This document shows, piece after piece, positions 1-7,944 of a stretch of 43,364 nt of DNA (position 1 is the stretch's first letter; every line of letters starts with the position of its first letter). Where the stretch lies: NCBI GenBank assembly GCA_946557785.1, contig CAMNTH010000026.1:1-43364 (forward strand). The letters are read 5' to 3'. This DNA is from an uncultured Blautia sp. (lineage in GTDB: Bacteria > Bacillota > Clostridia > Lachnospirales > Lachnospiraceae). Both the position numbers and the translations under genes were made by a program. The notes beneath the pieces are model-generated. The model ran no database searches. It saw nothing but the letters and a program-made list of their open reading frames with translations, and was not told the origin of the DNA.

Positions 1-17
1 CACAAAAAAGGATTTTA

Positions 18-46
18 TTGCAATCTCTTCATACTTCTGTTACAAT
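18..46 (+). promoter_or_regulatory. Sigma-A type promoter of the DUF1292 gene
   Basis: TTGCAA at 18-23 and TACAAT at 41-46 with a 17-nt spacer, 67 bases ahead of the start codon at 113. The GAGG of the ribosome binding site lies a few bases before that start. Identified by eye. Confidence 0.65.
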
Positions 47-112
47 GTAATAATCAAGCCAAGGTTATGGTTTACAGGCAATCATAATAAAAAACAAAGT
101 GAGGAAAAACCT

Positions 113-499
113 ATGAATGACGATATGAATAAAGAATTGTGCGGGGATTCCTGCGGCTGTACTGCAAGTGACTGTGCTTCCTGCGGCGGCGGATGCACAA
201 GCAATGAAGAACATCGCACCATTACCCTGACTATGGAGGATGATACAGAAGTAGAATGCGCCATCCTGACCATCTATCCGGTAGATGATAAGGAATATAT
301 CGCACTCCTTCCCCTGGATGAGAACGGCCAGAACCAATCAGGAGAAGTTTATCTCTATGCTTTCTCCCGTACGGAAGAAGGAGATCCCATGCTGGCCAAC
401 ATCGAGGATGATGCAGAATATGCAAAAGCTGCAGATGCCTTTGACACCATTCTTGAAAATGCAAGAAAGGCAGAGGAAGCAGGCGAACCTCTGGAATAA
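113..499 (+). CDS. DUF1292 family protein with Cys-rich N-terminus
   Basis: Small acidic protein of 128 residues. The part from about residue 33 (HRTITLTMEDDTEVECAIL) to 100 matches the DUF1292 pattern: a short beta-rich domain with a conserved 'tLtleDgteveC.vl..f.vddkeYialLp' sequence and the 'Y.f' segment after it. Its molecular role is not known; the family is common in Firmicutes and is often found near RNA and DNA metabolism genes. The first 30 residues carry six cysteines (C10, C14, C16, C21, C24, C28) in a CX3CXCX4CX2CX3C layout, which could bind a metal or form a redox centre; that is inference. It has its own promoter (18-46) and terminator (524-567), so it is a single-gene unit that converges on dut. 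No signal peptide or membrane segment is visible. Confidence 0.85.
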   Translation: MNDDMNKELCGDSCGCTASDCASCGGGCTSNEEHRTITLTMEDDTEVECAILTIYPVDDKEYIALLPLDENGQNQSGEVYLYAFSRTEEGDPMLANIEDDAEYAKAADAFDTILENARKAEEAGEPLE

Positions 500-523
500 A
501 CCTTTTACAGGCAGATACAGACA

Positions 524-567
524 GGGCAGAGATTTTTAGGGAATCCCCTTTATCTCTGCCCTTTTTT
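524..567 (+). terminator. Rho-independent terminator after the DUF1292 gene
   Basis: A ten-base stem GGGCAGAGAT/ATCTCTGCCC (524-533 with 552-561) has an inner AGGG/CCCT pairing and is followed by six T on the + strand (562-567). There is no T-run on the other strand, so it mainly serves the + strand gene; dut ends just beyond it at 572. Confidence 0.85.
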
Positions 568-571
568 ATTT

Positions 572-1084
572 TTATTTTGTTGTGCTTCCAAAGCCGCCGT
601 TTCGTACCTCTGTTACGTCATCGTCTTCTGTAATTCCGTACTCCACAAAAATCCCCTGCATAAACCCGGTGTCTACAGGAATGGAAACCGTTTTTCCTTC
701 GTTTGTGTCATTGGTCAGCTTTACAAAAATATGCCCTTCATTATCAGAATAAAAATAATCGCTGTCAATAATCCCAACGGTATTATTTAACTGCAGGCGG
801 TATTTAAAGCCCAGGCCGCTTCTTGGGTAGCACTTCAGCACCCAGTCCTGCTTCATTTCCACACGGATCCCCGTAGGAATCTTTATCGTTTCTCCCGGCT
901 TCAAAGTAAAATCTGCAGGTGAAAAGAAATCATAGCCTGCACTTCCTGCAGTAGCCCTTCTTGGAAGACGGACCTTTTCATAGACGGAACAAGCCTCTTC
1001 CTTTAAGTCGGCCCCAAAGGTATCCATCCAGTCCGCAATAAATCTTTCTTCACTTACTTTATGAAATCTGGCAATTCTTCGCAT
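572..1084 (-). CDS. dut: dUTP diphosphatase (dUTPase)
   Basis: Hydrolyses dUTP to dUMP and pyrophosphate, keeping uracil out of DNA and feeding thymidylate synthesis. The 170-residue protein shows the trimeric dUTPase motifs: AGSAGYDF near residue 51 (motif 1), PRSGLGFK near 92 (motif 2), NTVGIIDSDYF near 106 with the catalytic Asp (motif 3) and the C-terminal glycine-rich arm NGGFGSTT (motif 5). A leader of about 40 residues precedes motif 1, longer than in minimal dUTPases. I chose the ATG at 1084 because AGGAGGG lies directly upstream; an in-frame extension to 1222 only overlaps nrdG. It follows nrdG after 8 bases and is probably the last gene of the pnp-nrdG-dut transcript. Confidence 0.9.
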   Translation of the reverse strand: MRRIARFHKVSEERFIADWMDTFGADLKEEACSVYEKVRLPRRATAGSAGYDFFSPADFTLKPGETIKIPTGIRVEMKQDWVLKCYPRSGLGFKYRLQLNNTVGIIDSDYFYSDNEGHIFVKLTNDTNEGKTVSIPVDTGFMQGIFVEYGITEDDDVTEVRNGGFGSTTK

Positions 1085-1092
1085 AGACCCTC

Positions 1093-1584
1093 CTAATTTG
1101 CATGAAGGACAACGAAGCCCTTCTGTACAGTAGCCGGAACGTTGATCACCCGCTGATTGCTGGATCCCTTCCATTTCAGAAGCGGATCCTTTTTTTCTAC
1201 CACAAATTCTCCGTCTACACACACATCCAGGTATTGGATGATCTCCTCACTTATGATTTCCTCCCACAGTGCTCCGGTATACAGCCAAATGGTCTTCTGA
1301 GGGTATCTTCTGCGGATTTCTCTTGCAAGGGCAGTTACCTCTGTGATATTTGCAGGATGCAGGGGATCACCTCCTGAAAAGGTAATCCCGCTGATATAAT
1401 CCTTGTCCAGCTCTTCAAAAATCTCTTTACGCTCTGCATCTGTAAAAGGAAGTCCTCCGCCTTTGTCCCAGGTAACCGGGTTCTGGCATTCCCTGCAGCA
1501 ATGGCTGCATCCTGCCACCCAAAGAACCACCCGGAGTCCGTCTCCATTCAACATATCGTCCTTGGTAATATTATGATATCTCAT
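1093..1584 (-). CDS. nrdG: Anaerobic ribonucleoside-triphosphate reductase activating protein
   Basis: Radical SAM enzyme that installs the glycyl radical on the class III ribonucleotide reductase NrdD, needed for dNTP synthesis without oxygen. The 163-residue length is usual for NrdG. Residues 26-33 carry the [4Fe-4S]-binding CX3CX2C motif as AGCSHCCRECQNP, followed by the SAM-binding SGGDPL near residue 70. The partner nrdD is not in this window, so the activase is separated from its substrate here. The start codon lies 5 bases after the pnp stop and its Shine-Dalgarno is weak (GGAAGAAG), suggesting coupling to pnp translation. With dut directly downstream, the pair forms a small dNTP-supply cassette attached to the pnp unit. 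Confidence 0.92.
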   Translation of the reverse strand: MRYHNITKDDMLNGDGLRVVLWVAGCSHCCRECQNPVTWDKGGGLPFTDAERKEIFEELDKDYISGITFSGGDPLHPANITEVTALAREIRRRYPQKTIWLYTGALWEEIISEEIIQYLDVCVDGEFVVEKKDPLLKWKGSSNQRVINVPATVQKGFVVLHAN

Positions 1585-1589
1585 AGTTC

Positions 1590-3683
1590 TTATGCTTCTT
1601 CCGGTACGTCCTTCATACTGAAGCTGATTCTTCCCATCTTGTCTTTTCCAAGGCAGATGACTTTTACCTTATCGCCCAGTGTCAGAACGTCTTCTACACG
1701 ATTGATTCTTTCTTTACAGATCTTGGAAATATGAACCATTCCCTCTTTGCCAGGTGCAAATTCAATAAACGCTCCAAACTCCTTAATACTTACAACCCTT
1801 CCGGTGAAGATCTGTCCGGCTTCAAAATCCGCAGCAATGATCTCTACCATACGCGCTGCCTCATCCATGCTCTTCTGCTCAACGCCGCAGATAGATACTG
1901 CGCCATCATCTGTAATGTCAATCTTTACGCCTGTTCGCTCAATAATGGTATTGATCGTCTTTCCTCTCTGTCCCACTACGTCGCCGATCTTCTGAGGATC
2001 AATCTGGATTTGAATGATCTTGGGCGCATACTTGCCTACGCTCTTTCGGGGAGCCGGGATGCATTTTTCCATAACTTCCGTAAGAATATATTCTCTTGCT
2101 TCTTTTGTTCTTCTAATGGCTTCTTCTACGATAGGTCTTGTAAGTCCATGGATCTTAATATCCATCTGGATCGCAGTAATACCGTCATGAGTTCCGGCAA
2201 CCTTAAAGTCCATATCTCCAAAGAAGTCTTCCAGTCCCTGGATATCTGTCAGTACAATATAATCCTCATCTGTTTCTCCGGTTACCAGACCGCAGGAAAT
2301 ACCTGCAACAGGTTTGGTAATAGGCACGCCTGCCGCCATCAGGGACATAGTGGATGCACAAATGCTGGCCTGAGAAGTAGAACCGTTAGATTCAAAAGTC
2401 TCAGATACGGTACGGATAGCATAAGGGAACTCTTCCTCTGTTGGAAGAACAGGAACAAGGGCTCTTTCAGCCAGTGCTCCGTGACCGATCTCACGGCGTC
2501 CCGGTCCTCTGGAAGGCTTTGTTTCACCTACGGAATAGGACGGGAAGTTATAGTGGTGCATATATCTCTTAGAGGTTTCAAACTCATCCAGTCCGTCCAC
2601 TTTCTGTGCGTCTGCCAAAGGCGCCAGTGTAGTTACAGTACAGATCTGGGTCTGTCCGCGGGTAAACATGGCAGAGCCGTGTACTCTCGGAATAATATCT
2701 ATTTCTGCAGCCAGAGGACGGATTTCTGTAATGGCACGTCCGTCCGGTCTCTTCTGATCCTTTAAGATCATCTTACGTACCGTCTTCTTCTGATACTGAT
2801 AAACAGCCTCAGAAAGTACAGCCAGCCACTCCTCATTACCGGCAAATGCCTCCTGGAGTTTTGCAGTTACCTCACGGATATTCTCTTCTCTTGTCTGCTT
2901 GTCATCAGAGAATACAGCAACTTCCATCTCTTCCGGAGTTACTACCTTTTTGATAGCTTCGAACAATTCTTCCGGAACTGCGCAGGATTCATAGGAATGC
3001 TTTTCTTTGCCGCATTCTGCAACGATCTTATCAATAAATGCAATAATTTCCTGGTTTACTTCATGTGCCTTATAAATTGCTTCGATCATCTTATCTTCCG
3101 GGATTTCCTTAGCGCCGGCTTCGATCATGATGACTTTTTCCCTGGTGGAAGCAACTGTAAGCTGCAGCTGGGAAATATCCTTCTGTGCAAGTGTGGGGTT
3201 GATAATAAACTCTCCGTCAATAAGGCCTATCTGCGTAGTAGCACAAGGGCCGTCAAAAGGAATATCGGAAATACAGGTTGCAATAGAAGAACCCAGCATA
3301 GCCGGAATCTCCGGATTGCACTCAGAATCAACGGACATGACCATATTTACCAGGGTTACGTCGTTTCTGTAATCCTTCGGAAACAGAGGACGCATAGGAC
3401 GGTCAATTACACGGGAAGTCAGAATGGCATGTTCGCTTGCCTTTCCCTCTCTTTTATTAAATCCTCCCGGGATTTTGCCTACAGCATACATTTTTTCTTC
3501 ATATTCAACGCTGAGAGGGAAGAAATCAATTCCTTCTCTCGGCTCCTTAGATGCAGTCGCTGTGGATAACACAGTGGTTTCACCGTAGTGCATAAGAGCT
3601 GCCCCGTTAGCCTGTTTGGCAACACGGCCAATGTCAACTGTCAATGTTCTTCCGGCTAATTCCATGGAATAACTTTTGTACAT
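1590..3683 (-). CDS. pnp: Polyribonucleotide nucleotidyltransferase (PNPase)
   Basis: 3'-to-5' phosphorolytic exoribonuclease that degrades mRNA using phosphate and releases NDPs; trimeric, cytoplasmic and part of the RNA degradosome. The 697-residue protein has the standard order: RNase PH domain 1 (about 1-145), an alpha-helical linker, RNase PH domain 2 (about 310-545, with FTRGQTQ and the SNGSTSQAS segment), a KH domain with the GQRG loop near residue 565, and a C-terminal S1 domain (FTGRVVSIKEFGAFIEF, about 620-690). Translation starts at ATG 3683 behind AAGGAGA. It lies downstream of rpsO, as in many bacteria, but a terminator (3885-3906) and a long hairpin (3737-3833) intervene, so expression is likely controlled in the leader. 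nrdG and dut follow. Confidence 0.97.
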   Translation of the reverse strand: MYKSYSMELAGRTLTVDIGRVAKQANGAALMHYGETTVLSTATASKEPREGIDFFPLSVEYEEKMYAVGKIPGGFNKREGKASEHAILTSRVIDRPMRPLFPKDYRNDVTLVNMVMSVDSECNPEIPAMLGSSIATCISDIPFDGPCATTQIGLIDGEFIINPTLAQKDISQLQLTVASTREKVIMIEAGAKEIPEDKMIEAIYKAHEVNQEIIAFIDKIVAECGKEKHSYESCAVPEELFEAIKKVVTPEEMEVAVFSDDKQTREENIREVTAKLQEAFAGNEEWLAVLSEAVYQYQKKTVRKMILKDQKRPDGRAITEIRPLAAEIDIIPRVHGSAMFTRGQTQICTVTTLAPLADAQKVDGLDEFETSKRYMHHYNFPSYSVGETKPSRGPGRREIGHGALAERALVPVLPTEEEFPYAIRTVSETFESNGSTSQASICASTMSLMAAGVPITKPVAGISCGLVTGETDEDYIVLTDIQGLEDFFGDMDFKVAGTHDGITAIQMDIKIHGLTRPIVEEAIRRTKEAREYILTEVMEKCIPAPRKSVGKYAPKIIQIQIDPQKIGDVVGQRGKTINTIIERTGVKIDITDDGAVSICGVEQKSMDEAARMVEIIAADFEAGQIFTGRVVSIKEFGAFIEFAPGKEGMVHISKICKERINRVEDVLTLGDKVKVICLGKDKMGRISFSMKDVPEEA

Positions 3684-3736
3684 GTTTTTTCTCCTTTTCT
3701 TTTCATTTTAATATCGTCACTTTGATAATTGGCATA

Positions 3737-3833
3737 GGTAACAGAAGTCCGAAACAACTGAAAAAACCGTTTACGTGTGTAAACTCTCATAAACGGACTT
3801 TTCAGTAGTCTCGGAAATTACTTCTGCCGTACC
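3737..3833 (-). promoter_or_regulatory. Long imperfect hairpin in the pnp leader
   Basis: About 29 base pairs in five blocks: 3737-3740 with 3830-3833, CAGAAGT 3742-3748 with 3820-3826, CCGA 3749-3752 with 3811-3814, CTGAAAA 3758-3764 with 3799-3805 and CCGTTTA 3767-3773 with 3790-3796. A competing small hairpin GTTTAC/GTAAAC sits in the apex. All pairs are Watson-Crick, so the fold exists in the pnp transcript. It resembles in principle the E. coli pnp leader stem cut by RNase III; that parallel is inference. Confidence 0.6.
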
Positions 3834-3878
3834 AGGATGCAAAAAGACCGCCTGGCAGACCTATCCGTATGCTTATGC

Positions 3879-3908
3879 AAAAATGGGGCGGATGGAAATC
3901 CGCCCCTT
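3879..3908 (-). terminator. Intrinsic terminator after rpsO
   Basis: On the - strand the stem GGGGCGGAT/ATCCGCCCC (3885-3906) is followed by ATTTTTGC. It sits 14 bases after the rpsO stop codon and before pnp, so it could terminate most rpsO transcripts or act as a partial terminator controlling pnp. Confidence 0.85.
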
Positions 3909-3919
3909 CCGCATACTAA

Positions 3920-4186
3920 TTACTTTCTTAAACCTAACTTTTCAATCAGTGCACGGTATCTTTCAATGTCAGTTTTCTTCAGGTAAGCTAACAGTCCACG
4001 TCTCTGTCCTACCATTTTCAGAAGTCCGCGTCTGGAATGATGGTCTTTGTGATGTGTCTGTAAATGCTGGGTAAGTTCCTGAATTCTTGCTGTAAGAACT
4101 GCAACCTGTACTTCCGGTGAACCTGTGTCACCTTCGCATCTTGCATATTCTTTCATAATTGCCTGTTTTTTCTCTCTTGAAATCAT
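3920..4186 (-). CDS. rpsO: 30S ribosomal protein S15
   Basis: Primary-binding protein of the small subunit that binds the three-way junction of the central 16S rRNA domain and nucleates platform assembly. The 88-residue length is exactly usual for S15. The signature [20 protein letters not shown] is at residues 20-39 and the [12 protein letters not shown] segment, which contacts rRNA, at about 45-56. The start at 4186 is preceded by AAGGAGG. It is a separate transcription unit with its own promoter (4282-4310), a leader hairpin (4228-4253) and a terminator (3879-3908). S15 commonly represses its own mRNA through a leader structure, so the leader hairpin is a candidate site (inference). Confidence 0.97.
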   Translation of the reverse strand: MISREKKQAIMKEYARCEGDTGSPEVQVAVLTARIQELTQHLQTHHKDHHSRRGLLKMVGQRRGLLAYLKKTDIERYRALIEKLGLRK

Positions 4187-4227
4187 CTTGATTTCCTCCT
4201 TAAATTCTTGATAATCGCCTCATATTA

Positions 4228-4253
4228 AGAAATGGTCGGAGTCTCCGATTTCT
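4228..4253 (-). promoter_or_regulatory. rpsO leader hairpin, candidate S15 autoregulatory site
   Basis: On the - strand the leader can fold AGAAAT / CGGA-GAC-TCCG / ACC bulge / ATTTCT, ten base pairs with a 3-nt bulge and triloop, 42 bases before the rpsO start. S15 autoregulation through leader RNA is established in several bacteria, but with differing structures, so assignment here is tentative. Confidence 0.4.
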
Positions 4254-4281
4254 GAATACGGGCTAAATTGCAACCTTGACT

Positions 4282-4310
4282 AGTATAGCACAGAACCTAT
4301 TTTGTGTAAA
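4282..4310 (-). promoter_or_regulatory. Promoter of rpsO
   Basis: On the - strand TTTACA (4310-4305), a 17-nt spacer and TATACT (4287-4282). It lies in the 195-base gap between rpsO and the transporter gene and gives a leader of about 90 nt. Confidence 0.8.
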
Positions 4311-4381
4311 CTATTTTTTATGAATCTGTAAAATTTTATTCCTGTCCCCTGCTCACCGCAGCCAATCCGCCAATACGGTCT

Positions 4382-6049
4382 TTACCTGCCTGCCGCCTGT
4401 GCCCTCTCCTCCTTCTGCTGTTCCACCGGATCTTCTTCCATCAGGGAGAAGGCGATGTTGGTAGCATGGTCAGCCACACGTTCCAGACCGGAAATAATAT
4501 CAGAAAACATCATTCCTGCACTAGCTGTACATTCATTGCGGGTAAGGCGCTGGATATGGGATTCCTGAAACTCTCTTTCTTCTTCATCCACCAGATCTTC
4601 CAGTTCCAGAATCTCAGCCATATGTTCCTGATTATTATGGGAAAACATATCCAAAGCATATGTAGTGATCTTGATAACCTTATCCAACATACCGGAAAGC
4701 TCGTTCTTTGCCTGTTCGCTAAATTCGATTTTTCTCTCGATCCTGCTGCTTGCAGCATCTGCAATATTCTCTGCATGGTCACCGATACGCTCCACGTCAT
4801 TTACCACATGGAAAAGGCCTGCAATGCTCTGCTTGTCGTCAATCGGAAGAGAAGTTTGGTTAATCTTTACCAGATAGCTTGTAATGGAATGATTTAAAAA
4901 GTCAATCTGCTTTTCTACCTGGTAAACTGCTTTGATGTCATCTTCATCCAGGGTTAGCAACGCATTCATGGCGCGCTCCAAATTACCAAGAGCCATCTGT
5001 CCCATACGCTCCATCTCTTTTGTGGCATCAAACACAGCCGTTGTAGGAGAGAACACGGACTTTTTGCCAATATACTGCAGTTCGAAGCCCTCTTCTCCTT
5101 CCACTGCATCCTCGCCCCGTACAAAAAAACCGGTCAGCTTTACAATCTGCTTAATAAACGGTACAAGAGCAGCTACCTCCACGATCTTGATCAGGGTATG
5201 GGCATTTGCCACTTCCCGTCCCGGATTCATTCCGGAAATACTTCCAATAAACTGTACTACCGGTTCCATTGCAAGTGTAAAAACAATATACATCAGGATT
5301 GTGCCAATGATATTAAACAGCAAATGGATCAAAGATGCTCTCTTAGCATCACGCTTGCCGCTTAAGCCTGCCAGCAGCGCAGATACACATGCGCCGATAT
5401 TACATCCCAGGATGATGAACAGGCAGATTCTGATATCAAGCAGCCCCTGCTGTGCAAGCAAAAGAATGATGCCTACGGTTGCGGAAGAGCTCTGCAAAAC
5501 CGCAGTTACAACAATGCCTACTAAAAGGGCTACAAAATGGTTATCCAAAGACTGCATAACCCCAACTACCTGAGGTGACTCCCTAAGAACCGACATGGAA
5601 GCAGACATGGTATTCAATCCCATAAACAGAATACCAAAGCCAAGCAGTACCTCGCCTACACGCTGTACCTTGTTCTTCTTGCAGAACATCACCATTACGA
5701 TTCCCACCATCACGATCAGCGGAGCAAAGGCGGACAGGTTAAAAGAAATCAACTGGGAAGTTACAGTAGTACCAATGTTCGCACCCATGATCACGCCGGC
5801 AGCCTGATACAGATTCATCAGCCCCGAATTAACAAAGCTGACCGTCATTACCGTAGCTGCACTGGAAGACTGAATAACTGCCGTAAATACAGTACCTACC
5901 AGGATCCCCCGCAAAGGCGTCTTGGTAAAAAACTCAAGGATACTTCTCATCTTGGCACCGGCTGCCTTTTCCAAAGCGTCACTCATCAGTTTCATACCAT
6001 ACAAAAAGAGGCCAAGACCTCCCATTAATCCAAGAACTATTTCTAGCAT
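4382..6049 (-). CDS. Na+/phosphate cotransporter family protein with PhoU-like domain
   Basis: Membrane protein of 555 residues of the NptA/PNaS family, which couple sodium entry to inorganic phosphate uptake. The two inverted family repeats are visible as the QSSSA motifs: GTVFTAVIQSSSAATVM near residue 55 and VVTAVLQSSSATVGI near 182, with MGANIGTTVTSQ and LGCNIGACVSALL as the matching second halves. About eight hydrophobic segments fill residues 1-310. The cytoplasmic C-terminus (about 340-540) is a helical PhoU-like domain with two repeats (VNDVERIGDHAENI and ISGLERVADHATNI), whose Asp/Glu/His residues bind metals in PhoU. It probably has its own promoter inside the end of ribF (6104-6132), and AAGGAG precedes the start. 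The transported ion is inferred from family membership. Confidence 0.88.
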   Translation of the reverse strand: MLEIVLGLMGGLGLFLYGMKLMSDALEKAAGAKMRSILEFFTKTPLRGILVGTVFTAVIQSSSAATVMTVSFVNSGLMNLYQAAGVIMGANIGTTVTSQLISFNLSAFAPLIVMVGIVMVMFCKKNKVQRVGEVLLGFGILFMGLNTMSASMSVLRESPQVVGVMQSLDNHFVALLVGIVVTAVLQSSSATVGIILLLAQQGLLDIRICLFIILGCNIGACVSALLAGLSGKRDAKRASLIHLLFNIIGTILMYIVFTLAMEPVVQFIGSISGMNPGREVANAHTLIKIVEVAALVPFIKQIVKLTGFFVRGEDAVEGEEGFELQYIGKKSVFSPTTAVFDATKEMERMGQMALGNLERAMNALLTLDEDDIKAVYQVEKQIDFLNHSITSYLVKINQTSLPIDDKQSIAGLFHVVNDVERIGDHAENIADAASSRIERKIEFSEQAKNELSGMLDKVIKITTYALDMFSHNNQEHMAEILELEDLVDEEEREFQESHIQRLTRNECTASAGMMFSDIISGLERVADHATNIAFSLMEEDPVEQQKEERAQAAGR

Positions 6050-6103
6050 TCCTTAACTATCTCCTTGTACCTTATTCTCTTATGTTAATGCTCTCTATTT
6101 TAG

Positions 6104-6132
6104 ACTATATCGCAAAATTCACGCTTTGTCCA
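6104..6132 (-). promoter_or_regulatory. Probable promoter of the Na/phosphate transporter gene
   Basis: On the - strand TGGACA (6132-6127), a 17-nt spacer and TATAGT (6109-6104), overlapping the last codons of ribF. It would let the transporter be expressed apart from the rimP-ribF operon. Confidence 0.5.
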
Positions 6133-7027
6133 TGGGATTTTGCGCAAAGTACCGTTTTCCATTTTCCACATCCATCTGCATCTGGCACCGCAGCGCCTCA
6201 AAAGAAGGGAATTTTTGCTCCGGACGCTGAAATTTCAAAAACTCCACCACACACTCCTGTCCGTACAAATCCTCACTGCAGTCAAAAAGATAGGTTTCTA
6301 CTCCCAGAAATTTCTCTCCCACAGTGGGCTTGTACCCCACATTGGTGATTCCCATAAAAACTCTTTCCCCGAATCTGGACAAAGATATATACACACCTTC
6401 CGGGGGCATCAGCTTCTTAGTAGAAGGAATGATATTTACTGTTGGAAACAGAACCTTATGGCCGATTCCTCTGCCATGCTCCACAGTTCCGGTTACAGAG
6501 AAATTCCTCCCAAGAAGGGACGCAGCCTTTTCCATTCTGCCTTTTTTCAGTTCTTCCCGTACATAAGTACTGCTGATTTTCCGGCCGCCCATCATCTCCT
6601 TCGAAAGAATTTCCACACAGAAGCCGTATTTCTTTCCGAGCTCTGCAAGAAGTGCAGGCGTTCCCTTTCTCTCATATCCAAACCGAAAATCCTCTCCCAC
6701 TGCCACATACACAGCATGAAGATCCCCAACTAAAATTTCCTTTACAAAAGTCTCGGCCTTCATATGCCTGATCCGGTCATCCAGCGGACATTCCAGAAGA
6801 ATATCTACTCCCATCTTTTCCAAAAGATCTGCCCGTTCCTCACAGCTTAAGATCTTCTGGCCGGATGTTACAAAGGCAAAAAGCACCGCCTTCGCACCAT
6901 ATTCCTTCTGTTTTAAGATCTTTTCCACTAGTTTTTTGTGTCCACGGTGCACACCGTCAAATTTTCCCAAAGTCACTGCACTGCCTGAAAGCCTTGGAAA
7001 TTCCTTCTGAATCCGCAAATATTCCAT
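6119..7027 (-). CDS. ribF: Bifunctional riboflavin kinase / FMN adenylyltransferase
   Basis: Makes FMN from riboflavin and ATP, then FAD from FMN and ATP. The 302-residue length is typical. The N-terminal nucleotidyltransferase domain (about 1-180) has GKFDGVHRGHKKLV near residue 22, with the HRGH variant of the HIGH motif, and KISSTYVREEL near 151. The C-terminal flavokinase domain (about 183-295) starts with VEHGRGIGHKVLFPTVNI, whose PTxN motif binds Mg-ATP. The start at 7027 has AAGGAG upstream. It is the last gene of the rimP operon, 35 bases after truB, the same position as in B. subtilis and many other Firmicutes. Confidence 0.95.
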   Translation of the reverse strand: MEYLRIQKEFPRLSGSAVTLGKFDGVHRGHKKLVEKILKQKEYGAKAVLFAFVTSGQKILSCEERADLLEKMGVDILLECPLDDRIRHMKAETFVKEILVGDLHAVYVAVGEDFRFGYERKGTPALLAELGKKYGFCVEILSKEMMGGRKISSTYVREELKKGRMEKAASLLGRNFSVTGTVEHGRGIGHKVLFPTVNIIPSTKKLMPPEGVYISLSRFGERVFMGITNVGYKPTVGEKFLGVETYLFDCSEDLYGQECVVEFLKFQRPEQKFPSFEALRCQMQMDVENGKRYFAQNPMDKA

Positions 7028-7062
7028 GTCTTACTCCTTCTGCCTTTTGCAGGTGCATAGAT

Positions 7063-7944
7063 TTAAAGGAACATCTTTACAGGGACATAGCTCCGGCGTT
7101 TTTGATCCCATCGGTAAATCCCTATAAAATCCCCTTCTGACGTACACATCCGTACCTGTCCCCTATCTCCGCCCTTTATCAGTTCCTCATGAAGAGGATT
7201 TCCATTAAGCAGGAGCCTGTCTCCTTCCGGAAAAGAACATATTCTTGGGTAATCGGATAGAATTTCTTCTATTCCTATCACCAAATTGGATATGCGGCCA
7301 TCCTCTGCCGCTTTCTGCACTTCCCCAAGGGTAACACTCTTTTCAATCCCAAACCTTCCGGATCTGGTACGCAGCAGGGCTTCCATACATCCGCCGCAGC
7401 CCAGCTTTTCTCCGATATCATGGCACAGGGTTCGGATATAAGTCCCTTTGCTGCAGGTTACGCGGAATCGTACCAGGGGAAGATTCATTTCCAGGATTTC
7501 TATGTCGGAAAAATGTACGGGCCTTGCTTCTCTTTGGATTTCTCTCCCTTCTCGTGCAAGCTCGTATAGTTTCTTTCCTCCCACCTTCAGTGCGGAATAC
7601 ATAGGGGGGATCTGCATCTGATCTCCCAAAAAGCTCAGTATCACCTGTTCCGTTTCGTCTTCAGTGACGCTGACGTCACAGCATCTGCGTACGGCTCCTG
7701 TAATATCCTGGGTATCTGTTTCTATCCCCAGATGCAGGACTGCTTCATAAGTCTTTTCTTTTTCAGTCAGCATTTCCACAAGTTTTGTAGCCTTGCCAAG
7801 GGCAACCGGCAGAACCCCTTCTGCATCCGGATCCAGAGTACCGGTGTGTCCGATCCTTTTCATGTGAAGGATCCCCCGAAGTTTGGCTACCACATCATGG
7901 GAAGTATACCCTTTTTCCTTGCGGATGATCAGTATTCCGTCCAT
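7063..7944 (-). CDS. truB: tRNA pseudouridine(55) synthase
   Basis: Isomerises U55 in the T-loop of tRNAs to pseudouridine and acts as a tRNA folding chaperone. The 293-residue protein carries the catalytic motif as HTGTLDPDAEGVLPVALGKATK from residue 33, with Asp38 as the nucleophile, and the family 'KGTYIRTLCHDIGEKLGCGG' segment near residue 175. A C-terminal PUA-like portion follows after about residue 220. Its ATG overlaps the nrnA stop by one base (TAATG), behind GGAGG, a sign of translational coupling. Confidence 0.96.
   Translation of the reverse strand: MDGILIIRKEKGYTSHDVVAKLRGILHMKRIGHTGTLDPDAEGVLPVALGKATKLVEMLTEKEKTYEAVLHLGIETDTQDITGAVRRCCDVSVTEDETEQVILSFLGDQMQIPPMYSALKVGGKKLYELAREGREIQREARPVHFSDIEILEMNLPLVRFRVTCSKGTYIRTLCHDIGEKLGCGGCMEALLRTRSGRFGIEKSVTLGEVQKAAEDGRISNLVIGIEEILSDYPRICSFPEGDRLLLNGNPLHEELIKGGDRGQVRMCTSEGDFIGIYRWDQKRRSYVPVKMFL

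Noticed and set aside
1731..2765. 344-codon open frame on the + strand opposite pnp
   Set aside because: Antisense to strongly conserved PNPase sequence, with no ribosome binding site and no protein-like motifs.
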